A DNA stretch of 33,985 nucleotides, taken from contig CANQQS010000011.1 in assembly GCA_947626045.1 (NCBI GenBank), positions 1 through 33,985 of the forward strand, written 5' to 3'. Position 1 is the stretch's first letter; the number at the start of each line of letters is the position of its first letter. Positions 19,203 to 27,484 of the stretch are shown here, in pieces. Below the pieces are notes generated by a model. The model had not been told where the DNA came from. It was given only the letters and a program-made list of their open reading frames with translations, and made no database searches. The DNA is from an uncultured Clostridia bacterium (GTDB lineage: Bacteria; Bacillota; Clostridia; UBA1381). The position numbers and the translations under genes were made by a program.

Positions 19203-19831
19203 AAACGAAAGTGTACATCGCCGACACATGTGTACTCCGCGACGGCGCGGCGTTCGACAGCTGCCTTGCGCGCGTGAGCGGCGAACGCTTAAACAAGATA
19301 AATCGGTGCGCGAAGCATGACGATAAAATACGGTCGCTCGCGGCGGGACTGCTGCTCGAAAAAGCGCTTGACAACATCGGTATAAGCGAGCGTGAAATAC
19401 GTATAGGAGACAATGGCAAACCGTATCTCGCAAACGGCGCAATTTTCTTTAATCTGTCTCACTCCGGCGAGCGTGTAATGTGCGCCGTATCGGACATGGA
19501 GGTCGGCTGCGATGTTCAAAAAATCGGGATTGCAAGCCTCAAAATTGCGGACAGGTTTTTCAGTGCTTCCGAACGTCAACTGCTTAACTCTATAGAGGAT
19601 GAAAGCGCAAAAATCAATATGTTTTACCGCCTGTGGACGCTTAAGGAAAGCTATATAAAGGCTGTCGGCACAGGCTTAAAAACCACGCTCAAAAGCTTCT
19701 CCGTAACGGCACAGGAAAACGTGAACGGATATTATTTTAAGGAATATTATATAAATGACGAATACGCGTATGCCGTATGCGGACAATCATCGAATATTGA
19801 CAATTTGGCTGTGCGGGTAACACTTATGTAA
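19199..19831 (+). CDS. 4'-phosphopantetheinyl transferase, Sfp type
   Basis: NGKPYLANGAIFFNLSHSGERVMCAVSDMEVGCDVQKI ... FFSASERQLL ... FYRLWTLKESYIKAVGTGL; ATGA overlap with the preceding gene. Confidence 0.93.
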   Translation: MKTKVYIADTCVLRDGAAFDSCLARVSGERLNKINRCAKHDDKIRSLAAGLLLEKALDNIGISEREIRIGDNGKPYLANGAIFFNLSHSGERVMCAVSDMEVGCDVQKIGIASLKIADRFFSASERQLLNSIEDESAKINMFYRLWTLKESYIKAVGTGLKTTLKSFSVTAQENVNGYYFKEYYINDEYAYAVCGQSSNIDNLAVRVTLM

Positions 19832-19892
19832 TATTAACAAAAATATTTACCAAATATTGTTAATAATTTATAAATAATTGCACCAAAAATTG

Positions 19893-19921
19893 TTGACATA
19901 ATACAAACTTTAGTATATAAT
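19893..19921 (+). promoter_or_regulatory. Perfect-consensus sigma-A promoter for the SLH protein
   Basis: TTGACA-17 nt-TATAAT exact. Confidence 0.88.
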
Positions 19922-19969
19922 TATTATCAGGTAATAATATTCATCTTCGTTAAAGAAAAGGAGTGTAAA

Positions 19970-22018
19970 ATGAAAAAGAGTAAAATTATTTCGTGGCTGC
20001 TGGCTGCGTCTATGCTGGCAGTAACCGCAGTACCGGCATTCGCGGCGGCTCCATCGGCGTATGACGGTCAGCCGTACGAGAGCGTAGGCTATACGTCGGA
20101 CGACCCGGACGGCGAGATTAACCTTGCGGTAATCGCTAACGGCAAGGTTGACATTGTGGGCGACGCAATGTACATTAAGGGCAGCGTGTACTCAAACGAC
20201 ACAATTTATGTCGGCAACGGCGCGGGCAACAAGGTTGACGGTCTGTTCATTTCCGGTGTAAAGGGTATGTGGGATTACAAGACGCCCGGAGACGGCGCTA
20301 CGGAGGATCAGTATCGTTACGGCTATATCCACGTTGATGACGATCATCAGATGACAACGAACGCGTACAGCACAACGCTCGATTACGAGGGTGCAATTCT
20401 CGATACGGAGACGAGCTTCGACTACGCTTACACACCGTACGAAATTCCCGAGATTGCAAACACCGTTGATAATCAGGTTGCAAACCAGTACTATCCCGGT
20501 GCTGTAACGATTGACAAGGACACACACTTCGGAACTCTTGAAATTCAGGGAAAGGGTCTTATTATTGATACAACAAACGGAGATGTCAATGTAGTTGTTG
20601 ACACCTTGAATTTCAGAGCTGGTGACGCTGAAATCCTTGTAAAGGGTGAAAACAAGGTAAATTTCTATGTGGTTGATTCAAACACCTTCGATAACTTCAA
20701 TTTGTCATTCCATGCGGAGGATATAGATGTATGGAATCTTGAAGGCGCATATGCCGGTTTCTACAACTACAAGGAGCCGCCTTCATGGCAGCCCGTCAAT
20801 CCTGTTGAGACATATTTTGAAGGTCTCGGCAATCCCGACCAGATAAATCTTTATCTCGGCGAGGCAGGCGACAGCATCGTATTAAATGGCGGCAGAGTTG
20901 CTATGAATCTCTACTCAAATGCTGATTCGTTTAAGATAGGGGGTAGTGCGAGAGTAAAGGGTGTGCTTACAACTGGCGCGGCAAACGTAATAATGGACGG
21001 CGAAGGCACATATTTTGAAGGTCAGATCGTTGCTCCGAACGCTGAAACTTTAGTTTCGGGTTCTGCTACGGTTCTCGGACAGGTAATCACAGATACTCTT
21101 ACAAACAACGGCGCGGGTCAGATTGTTTACAAGGCTGACACGGCTGCAACAAAGACAGCCACGCCTGAACCTGTCGCTACACCTGAGCCGACAGAGGAAC
21201 CCACACCCGAACCGACAGAAGAGCCGACTCCCGAACCTACTCTTCCCCCGCTTCCGTCGGGCAGTGAGATAGATATTTCCGGCGGTGGTTACGCTTACAT
21301 CTTCGGTTATGAGCCGGATAAAATCCAGATGATATGGGTTGACGATGAAGAAGGCGGTCACACAGACTGGGATATCGAAGTAAGAATGGCTCCGACAGAC
21401 GCTGTTACAAGAGAGCAGGTTGCGGCTATGATTATGAGAATGATTGATCAGAGCTACGACACAAAGAATGCAAATTATGCGGTTACGCCGAATATGGCGC
21501 AGCACGCCGGTACATGGTATGAGAGAGGTCTCGCGTATCTCGCAAGCAAGGGTACATTCGACGGCATTGAGTCTGTTGACGTAGGTCCCGTTACGAGAGG
21601 CGAAGTTGCGAAGCTTGTTGCGTTCGGTCTTAACCTTACGGACACAACCGAGACAACATTCACCGACATCGAAAACAGCCCCTACAAGCAGTATATCGAG
21701 ATTATGAACGCTTACGGCTACATGAACGGTGACAGCGATACAGAGTTCGCTCCCGACAGAATTATGAACAGAGCTGAATTCTGCTCGATGTTCAACAATA
21801 TCATCGGCAGAACTGACATGGGTCTTGAGGCTCAGGACGGTTCGATTGTTACACCGGATACCTACTATCTTGTAGACCTTCCGGATGACGCATGGTACAC
21901 AGACATCATGCTTAAGGCTACAAGCGCATATGATGAGTATGGTTATGTAGACGTAGACACGAGACTTTCGAACATCAGAAATATACTTGACCACTATGAT
22001 TCGCAGAACATTGCGTAA
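19970..22018 (+). CDS. Secreted SLH-domain surface protein with N-terminal beta-helix-like region and PT/PE-rich linker
   Basis: Signal peptide MKKSKIISWLLAASMLAVTAVPAFAA; GTYFEGQIVAPNAETLVSGSATVLGQVITDTLTNNGAGQIVY; linker TPEPVATPEPTEEPTPEPTEEPTPEPT; SLH-like repeats DAVTREQVAAMIMRM, GPVTRGEVAKLVAF..TFTDIENSPYKQYIEIMNAYGYMNGDSDTEFAPDRIMNRAEFCSMFNNII. Confidence 0.87.
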   Translation: MKKSKIISWLLAASMLAVTAVPAFAAAPSAYDGQPYESVGYTSDDPDGEINLAVIANGKVDIVGDAMYIKGSVYSNDTIYVGNGAGNKVDGLFISGVKGMWDYKTPGDGATEDQYRYGYIHVDDDHQMTTNAYSTTLDYEGAILDTETSFDYAYTPYEIPEIANTVDNQVANQYYPGAVTIDKDTHFGTLEIQGKGLIIDTTNGDVNVVVDTLNFRAGDAEILVKGENKVNFYVVDSNTFDNFNLSFHAEDIDVWNLEGAYAGFYNYKEPPSWQPVNPVETYFEGLGNPDQINLYLGEAGDSIVLNGGRVAMNLYSNADSFKIGGSARVKGVLTTGAANVIMDGEGTYFEGQIVAPNAETLVSGSATVLGQVITDTLTNNGAGQIVYKADTAATKTATPEPVATPEPTEEPTPEPTEEPTPEPTLPPLPSGSEIDISGGGYAYIFGYEPDKIQMIWVDDEEGGHTDWDIEVRMAPTDAVTREQVAAMIMRMIDQSYDTKNANYAVTPNMAQHAGTWYERGLAYLASKGTFDGIESVDVGPVTRGEVAKLVAFGLNLTDTTETTFTDIENSPYKQYIEIMNAYGYMNGDSDTEFAPDRIMNRAEFCSMFNNIIGRTDMGLEAQDGSIVTPDTYYLVDLPDDAWYTDIMLKATSAYDEYGYVDVDTRLSNIRNILDHYDSQNIA

Positions 22019-22038
22019 TTAAAACAAGTATATAATTT

Positions 22039-22069
22039 AAAACCGCCGACATTTTGTCGGCGGTTTTTA
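22039..22069 (+). terminator. Rho-independent terminator after SLH gene
   Basis: aaaccgccgaca-ttt-tgtcggcggttt followed by tt. Confidence 0.88.
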
Positions 22070-22111
22070 TGTTCTTTTGTCCAATTCTGTATACTTGTAT
22101 CGAATGAATGC

Positions 22112-22140
22112 TTGACATATTTAACTTATTATGATATATT
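22112..22140 (+). promoter_or_regulatory. Sigma-A-type promoter of orphan small RNA
   Basis: TTGACA-17 nt-TATATT, seven nt before the structured region. Confidence 0.7.
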
Positions 22141-22146
22141 ATTTTT

Positions 22147-22222
22147 GATGAGGGTATCATCAGTGTTCGCCGCAGGCAATAGGAGCCTGCTTGAAAGAGG
22201 CTGATGTATATCTTCTTTTTTT
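22147..22222 (+). ncRNA. Candidate structured small RNA with intrinsic terminator, no known class assigned
   Basis: Nested stems GAGGGTAT/ATATCTTC (22150-22157/22208-22215), CATCAG/CTGATG (22158-22163/22201-22206), GCAGGC/GCCTGC (22172-22177/22185-22190), then T7; own promoter; no ORF. Confidence 0.55.
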
Positions 22223-22227
22223 ACACA

Positions 22228-22256
22228 AAAACGGCGGCTCATTCAGCCGCCGTTTT
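22228..22256 (-). terminator. Terminator of nfnAB operon
   Basis: aaaacggcggct-cattc-agccgccgtttt, symmetrical, just after the nfnB stop on the minus strand. Confidence 0.82.
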
Positions 22257-22273
22257 ACATTCATATTAATCTC

Positions 22274-23665
22274 TTAGCCCTGAATATCTTTGTCAATCGC
22301 TTCAGCCGCAGCCTTACCCGCACCCATCGCGAGTATAACCGTAGCCGCGCCCGTTACGACGTCGCCGCCAGCGTTTACATGGTCGCGCGACGTTTTGCCG
22401 GTCGCTTCGTCCGCTATAATGCAGCCTTTGCGGTTTGTTTCAAGACCTTTTGTTGTCTTTCTTATAAGCGGGTTCGGCGTCTGACCGATTGCCACGATAA
22501 CAGTATCAATATCGAGTATCTCCTCGCTGCCCTCAACGGGTACGGGTCTGCGTCTGCCGCTGTCGTCAGGTTCGCCAAGCTCCATATGTATGACCTCAAT
22601 ATTCGTTACCCAGCCGTCCTCATTGCCGATAAATCTTGTCGGGTTCTGAAGCAGCTTAAATACAATACCTTCTTCCTCGGCATGGTGAACCTCCTCGGCT
22701 CTCGCGGGAAGCTCCTCCTTGCCGCGTCTGTATACAATATAAACGTTCTCCGCGCCGAGACGCTTCGCGCTTCTCGCAGCGTCCATGGCGACGTTGCCGC
22801 CGCCGAGTACCGCAACATTTTTGCCGACGTACACAGGCGTGTCGTATTCGGGGAACTTGTACCCCTTCATAAGATTTATTCTCGTAAGGAACTCGTTCGC
22901 GCTGTACACGCCGTTGAGACTTTCACCCTCAATACCCATGAAAGAGGGGAGACCCGCGCCGCTGCCGATATAAACGGCGTCGTAACCCATCTCGTCAAAC
23001 AGCTCGTCTATCATTATCGTCTTGCCGATAATAACGTTCGTCTGAATATCAACGCCCATGGCGCGCAGATTGTCGATTTCCTTCTGCACAATATCCTTCG
23101 GCAGTCTGAACTCCGGTATTCCGTACATAAGCACGCCGCCCGCGGTGTGGAACGCCTCGAAAACCGTTACCTTATAGCCGCGCTTCGCGAGGTCGCCGGC
23201 AGCCGTAAGTCCCGAGGGGCCGCTTCCGACAACTGCAACCTTTTTACCGTTCGGCTCCGGCACTTCTATTTTATCTTCCACATGCTGCATATGCCAGTCA
23301 GCCGCGAAACGCTCAAGTCTGCCGATACCGACACTTTCCTGTTTGATACCGCGTACGCACTTCGCCTCGCACTGCTTCTCCTGCGGACACACTCTGCCGC
23401 ATACGGCGGGGAGAGCGTTCGTTTCCTTAATCTTCCGGTACGCGCCCTCAAAATCACCCTCGGCTATACGCTCGATAAATTCGGGTATTTTGACGCTTAC
23501 GGGGCAGCCCTGCATACACGGTCTGTTTTTGCAGTTAAGGCATCTCTTTGCCTCGTCTATTGCCATTTCTTCGGTGTAACCCGTGGTTACTTCGAGGAAG
23601 TTTTTGTTTCTCTCATTGGGACATTGCTCCGGCATCGGATTTTTGTCCGGTCTCATATTAGGCAT
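22274..23665 (-). CDS. nfnB: GltD-like FAD/NAD(P) oxidoreductase; NADH-dependent ferredoxin:NADP+ oxidoreductase large subunit (NfnB/SudA-type)
   Basis: RCLNCKNRPCMQGCPVSVKIPEFI, CGRVCPQEKQCEAKCVRG, VAVVGSGPSGLTAAGDLAKRGYKVTVFEA, GGGNVAMDAARSA; adjacent to nfnA. Start at MPNMRPDKNPM (23665). Confidence 0.88.
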   Translation of the reverse strand: MPNMRPDKNPMPEQCPNERNKNFLEVTTGYTEEMAIDEAKRCLNCKNRPCMQGCPVSVKIPEFIERIAEGDFEGAYRKIKETNALPAVCGRVCPQEKQCEAKCVRGIKQESVGIGRLERFAADWHMQHVEDKIEVPEPNGKKVAVVGSGPSGLTAAGDLAKRGYKVTVFEAFHTAGGVLMYGIPEFRLPKDIVQKEIDNLRAMGVDIQTNVIIGKTIMIDELFDEMGYDAVYIGSGAGLPSFMGIEGESLNGVYSANEFLTRINLMKGYKFPEYDTPVYVGKNVAVLGGGNVAMDAARSAKRLGAENVYIVYRRGKEELPARAEEVHHAEEEGIVFKLLQNPTRFIGNEDGWVTNIEVIHMELGEPDDSGRRRPVPVEGSEEILDIDTVIVAIGQTPNPLIRKTTKGLETNRKGCIIADEATGKTSRDHVNAGGDVVTGAATVILAMGAGKAAAEAIDKDIQG

Positions 23666-23669
23666 AGTC

Positions 23670-24521
23670 TCAATCCTCCTTATTTGTTCTGCCGATACGG
23701 CAATGACCCTCGGCACACGACCTTTTCTCATAGTCCGCGAACATTCTTCCGCGCTTCATCGCGCTGTCCCAGTCAACCTTGTGACCGTCGAAGTCGGGGC
23801 CGTCAACGCACGCAAACTTTGTCTCGCCGCCGACGATAACGCGACAGCCGCCGCACATTCCTGTGCCGTCTATCATTACGGGGTTCATCGAAACCATAGT
23901 AGGTATGCCGTAGGGCTCTGTCACCTTGCATACGAATTTCATCATAACGAGCGGACCTATCGCGATTACCTCATCAAATTTTTCACCCGCGTCAATCTCC
24001 TTTTGAAGCATATCGGTGACAAAACCCTTGTTGCCGTTCGAACCGTCGTCGGTCGCGATAATGAGCTTGTCGGCAACTTCCTTAAGCTCATCCTCAAGAA
24101 TTATAAGCTCCTTGTTTCTAAAGCCGGTGATAACCGTGACGTTCGCGCCGAGCTTGTGGAGCTTCTTAGCCTGCGGATACGCGATAGCCGTACCGAGACC
24201 GCCGCCTATTACGGCAACCTTCTTCTTACCCTCGAGCGGAGTGGGGGTGCCGAGTGGGCCGGCAAAGTCGAGCAAGTATTCGCCAGCCTCAACCTTCGAT
24301 AAATCCTGCGTCGTTTTTCCGACAATCTGAACGATTATCGTAACGGTACCCTTCTCGCGGTCATAGTCGTTGATTGTGAACGGCACTCTTTCGCCATACT
24401 CGTCAATTCTTAAAATGATGAACTGACCCGGCTCTGCCTTTTTCGCAATTAAAGGCGCCTCAACCTCCATAAGGAAGATTGTCGGATTTAAAACCTCTTT
24501 TCTTACTACCTTGTAAGCCAT
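23670..24521 (-). CDS. nfnA: Ferredoxin:NADP+ oxidoreductase small subunit (NfnA; PyrK/SudB-like)
   Basis: GPLGTPTPLEGKKKVAVIGGGLGTAIAYPQAK; C-terminal MCGGCRVIVGGETKFACVDGPDFDGHKVDW 2Fe-2S motif. Confidence 0.88.
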   Translation of the reverse strand: MAYKVVRKEVLNPTIFLMEVEAPLIAKKAEPGQFIILRIDEYGERVPFTINDYDREKGTVTIIVQIVGKTTQDLSKVEAGEYLLDFAGPLGTPTPLEGKKKVAVIGGGLGTAIAYPQAKKLHKLGANVTVITGFRNKELIILEDELKEVADKLIIATDDGSNGNKGFVTDMLQKEIDAGEKFDEVIAIGPLVMMKFVCKVTEPYGIPTMVSMNPVMIDGTGMCGGCRVIVGGETKFACVDGPDFDGHKVDWDSAMKRGRMFADYEKRSCAEGHCRIGRTNKED

Positions 24522-24569
24522 TTATTTCACCTCTGTAAAAATAATTCACGTTTTTTCGCTTCACCTTTT

Positions 24570-24598
24570 ATGATAACATATTATCACGTTTTTTTCAA
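24570..24598 (-). promoter_or_regulatory. nfnAB promoter with overlapping palindrome
   Basis: Minus strand TTGAAA-17 nt-TATCAT; palindrome TGATAA-CATA-TTATCA at 24571-24586; TCACGTTTTTT direct repeats at 24546 and 24584. Confidence 0.6.
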
Positions 24599-25498
24599 TG
24601 CTTTTTGACTTACTTTTTTTATAAATTCTTCCATATCCGTCGGAATTTTGCTTGTAAATTCAATCACATTTCCGGTTACGGGGTGCGTAAAGCGTATATA
24701 ACTTGAATGAAGCATCTGACGGGGAACAAGAGCCTTGTTTTCCTCGCCGTACAGCCAGTCACCCGCGAGCGGATGACCTATGTGCGCCATGTGTACGCGT
24801 ATCTGGTGCGTGCGCCCCGTTTCAAGCGACATTTCAAGCACGGTGTAATCGCCGAGCCTGTCAATAACCCTGTAATGCGTCACAGCCTCGTGACCCGCCG
24901 CGCTCACGCACCGCTCTATCGCGCTGCCTTCCTTGCGCGCGATCGGCGCGTTCACCGTACCGTCCTCCGCAATATCGCCGCACACGACGCATATATATTT
25001 TCTTTGAAGCTCGCCCTCGGAAATTTCATCGGCGAGCCGCGCATGCGCGTAGCTGTTTTTCGCGACTGCCATAAGCCCCGACGTGTCTTTGTCGAGACGG
25101 TTCACCGCGCGGAAAAGATGCTCCTCACCGCGCGATAGGTAGTGGTACATAACCGCGTTCGCGAGCGAGTTTTCGTAGTTTCCGACCGATATGTGCGTCG
25201 GCATTGCGGGCGGCTTGTTCACAATTAAAACGTCCTCGTCCTCGTACACAATATCAATCGGTATGTTTACGGGCGTAATATTCTCTGACGCTTTATCGCG
25301 CATCGTTACCGTCACCACGTCGTCCGACTTTACCGTGTCAACCGTTCTTATATGACTTCCGTTCAGCTTAAGACCATCGGGCGCGAGCCTAAGCTCCTTT
25401 ATGAGTGACGTTGACATTTTAAAGTGATGCCGCAGCACAGTCATAACCGTTTCACCGTCAAACTGCGGTTCGACGGCGTATTCAAGCACGCGTTCCAT
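24584..25498 (-). CDS. RluA-family pseudouridine synthase
   Basis: VLIVNKPPAMPTHIS, RAVNRLDKDTSGLMAVAKN, LETGRTHQIRVHMAHIGHPLAGDWLYG. Confidence 0.95.
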   Translation of the reverse strand: MERVLEYAVEPQFDGETVMTVLRHHFKMSTSLIKELRLAPDGLKLNGSHIRTVDTVKSDDVVTVTMRDKASENITPVNIPIDIVYEDEDVLIVNKPPAMPTHISVGNYENSLANAVMYHYLSRGEEHLFRAVNRLDKDTSGLMAVAKNSYAHARLADEISEGELQRKYICVVCGDIAEDGTVNAPIARKEGSAIERCVSAAGHEAVTHYRVIDRLGDYTVLEMSLETGRTHQIRVHMAHIGHPLAGDWLYGEENKALVPRQMLHSSYIRFTHPVTGNVIEFTSKIPTDMEEFIKKVSQKALKKT

Positions 25499-26163
25499 CA
25501 GTTGTTAAAGCCCTGCAAAAGCTTTGTTGCGTACGCGCCGTCAACCTGCTCCCAGTCGAAGCTGTACGGCTTAACGCCCGACTCGCGCAGACTTGTATCG
25601 ACCGTTTTATACGTTGCAATCGGCACGCGCGAGGTATACGTCTGATTTTCTCTCGCGTCGTAGATCATAAACTCTATCTCGTCGCCGTCGCGCTTGCCGA
25701 AGCGGCACACCCTGTCAACGCTCTTGTCAATATCCTGCGATAAAATCATCAGCTTTATCATTTCTACCGTCTTGTCGTTCATGCCGTTGTCGAAAATCAA
25801 TATCTTTTCCAAAAGCTCGTTGTAATCGGTCACAAACCGCAGATTGTAGCCTTCGAGCTTACTAAGCTCACCCGACTCTTTCGAGGTTTTCCTGATATTG
25901 TCGAAAAGCTGTGACTTTAATATCGGATCATTACACGGCGAGAACGAAACCATAAGCTGCTTTTCCTCGTCGTGGTAAAGCATCGGCGTCGGCATAAGCG
26001 CCGCGTGACCGCATGACGGACAGCGGAACATATTAACCTGACCGTGCAGCAAATCCTGCTTTAAATCCGCGCTGTCGCTCACCGTGACGGAGTTCCATAC
26101 GGTCACGTCCGTCATTTGTCCGCACTTCGGACAGCGCACGTTTTGCTTTGAATTAAGACTCAT
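25498..26163 (-). CDS. CpXC-domain protein
   Basis: VRCPKCGQMTDVTVWNSVTVSDSADLKQDLLHGQVNMFRCPSCGHAALMPTPMLYHD: paired CpXC zinc-ribbon-like motifs; TGATG overlap with the RluA gene. Confidence 0.82.
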   Translation of the reverse strand: MSLNSKQNVRCPKCGQMTDVTVWNSVTVSDSADLKQDLLHGQVNMFRCPSCGHAALMPTPMLYHDEEKQLMVSFSPCNDPILKSQLFDNIRKTSKESGELSKLEGYNLRFVTDYNELLEKILIFDNGMNDKTVEMIKLMILSQDIDKSVDRVCRFGKRDGDEIEFMIYDARENQTYTSRVPIATYKTVDTSLRESGVKPYSFDWEQVDGAYATKLLQGFNN

Positions 26164-27449
26164 TTACTATCAGCCTTTCTTATCATATTATCGGCGGCGA
26201 CGATTATACCGAGCTTCGCGCTCTCGTACGTCAGACCGCCCTGCATGTACGCGATGTACGGCGGCTTAATGGGACCGTCGGCGCTAAGCTCTATCGACGC
26301 GCCCTGTGTGAACGCGCCCGCTGCCATTATAACCTTGTCGCTGTAACCCGGCATATCCCACGGCTCGGGCGTTACAAAGCTGTCAACCGGCGCACCCTTC
26401 TGTATGCCTTGACAGAACCTGATTAAATCGTCCTCGTTGCCGAACTTCACGGCTTGTATAATATCGTGGCGCACCTCGTTAGGCTTCGGACTTACCTCAT
26501 AGCCGAGCTTTTCAAATACCGCGCTGCACAGCACAGCCGCCTTCATAGCCTGCGCCACCGTATGCGGCGCCATAAAAAGCCCCTGAAAAAGCTGACGGTT
26601 AAAGCCGAGCGACGCGCCCGCCTCCTTACCGATACCGACCGACGTAAGACGGTAGGCGCAAAGCTCCACATACCGCTTTTTACCGGCGATGTAGCCGCCC
26701 GTAGGCGCAAGACCGCCGCCGGGGTTTTTAATGAGCGAGCCGGCAACAAGATCCGCGCCGTAATGCGTCGGCTCCTCCGTGTCGGCAAACTCGCCGTAGC
26801 AGTTGTCCACAATACAAATCGTGTCGGGGGAGATACCCTTTATAAATGAGATAATCTCTCCTATTTCAGCCGCGCTGTACGTCGATCTGTCGCCGTAACC
26901 CTTGCTGCGCTGTATCGTTACGGCTTTGATCGGCTTTGACGTAAGAACCTTTTTTATCTTTTCAAAGTCGGGCGTGCCGTCACTTAAAAAGTCGGCTTCA
27001 ATATAATCCACGCCGAAATCGCACAGCGAGCCGTCGCCCGTTTTGCCGCCGATACCGATTACCTCGGTAAGAGTGTCATACGGTCTGCCCGTGACGGCAA
27101 ACAGCGTATCGCCCGGACGCAGCACGGCGAAAAGAGTCGTTGAAATGGTGTGCGTGCCGGAAATGAAATTATGGCGCACAAGCGCGTTCTCCGCGCCGAA
27201 TATATCGGCGTACACCTTATCGAGCGTGTCGCGCCCTATATCGTCGTAGCCGTAACCCGTTGTCGGCATAAAATGCGTGTCCGACACGCGGTTATCGGCA
27301 AACGCCTTCATAACGCGCAGCTGGTTTATTTCCGCAATCTCGTCTATCCGCGCAAAACTCTCGCGAACCTCGCGCTCCGCCTCGTCCACAACACTAAGTG
27401 TTTTCTCCGATATGCCGAAGCTGTCTTTTATATACGTGTTTTTATCCAT
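26160..27449 (-). CDS. Methionine gamma-lyase family / aluminium-resistance-like PLP enzyme (YnbB-type)
   Basis: FMPTTGYGYDDIGRDTLDKVYADIFGAENALVRHNFISGTHTISTTLFAVLRPGDTLFAVTGRPYDTL; SLIKNPGGGLAPTGGYIAG PLP-lysine region. Confidence 0.9.
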   Translation of the reverse strand: MDKNTYIKDSFGISEKTLSVVDEAEREVRESFARIDEIAEINQLRVMKAFADNRVSDTHFMPTTGYGYDDIGRDTLDKVYADIFGAENALVRHNFISGTHTISTTLFAVLRPGDTLFAVTGRPYDTLTEVIGIGGKTGDGSLCDFGVDYIEADFLSDGTPDFEKIKKVLTSKPIKAVTIQRSKGYGDRSTYSAAEIGEIISFIKGISPDTICIVDNCYGEFADTEEPTHYGADLVAGSLIKNPGGGLAPTGGYIAGKKRYVELCAYRLTSVGIGKEAGASLGFNRQLFQGLFMAPHTVAQAMKAAVLCSAVFEKLGYEVSPKPNEVRHDIIQAVKFGNEDDLIRFCQGIQKGAPVDSFVTPEPWDMPGYSDKVIMAAGAFTQGASIELSADGPIKPPYIAYMQGGLTYESAKLGIIVAADNMIRKADSK

Positions 27450-27484
27450 AACCAAAATCCTTTCGGTATCTTATTAACCCAATA

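Noticed and set aside
19832-19969. tRNA or riboswitch in the intergenic region before the SLH gene
   Set aside because: AT-rich, lacks T-loop or conserved aptamer motifs; fully explained by the promoter and leader.
21050-21994. 314-aa minus-strand ORF antisense to the SLH gene
   Set aside because: Shadow frame over repetitive coding DNA; no signal peptide or known motif, and the sense gene is strongly supported.
22147-22215. Identification of the small RNA as a crcB (fluoride) riboswitch
   Set aside because: GAUGAGG, CGCC..GGCUGAUG and a possible loop pseudoknot are suggestive, but the P1 stem and conserved AAC linker do not match and no fluoride exporter or other gene follows on that strand.
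22379-23839. 486-aa plus-strand ORF antisense to nfnB
   Set aside because: Opposite an unmistakable oxidoreductase; composition (R/H/Y-rich) is typical of the shadow frame of a codon-biased gene; no RBS or family motif.
24571-24586. Palindrome TGATAACATATTATCA as a terminator of rluA
   Set aside because: Only a 6-bp AT-rich stem overlapping the stop codon; better explained as an operator over the nfnA promoter.
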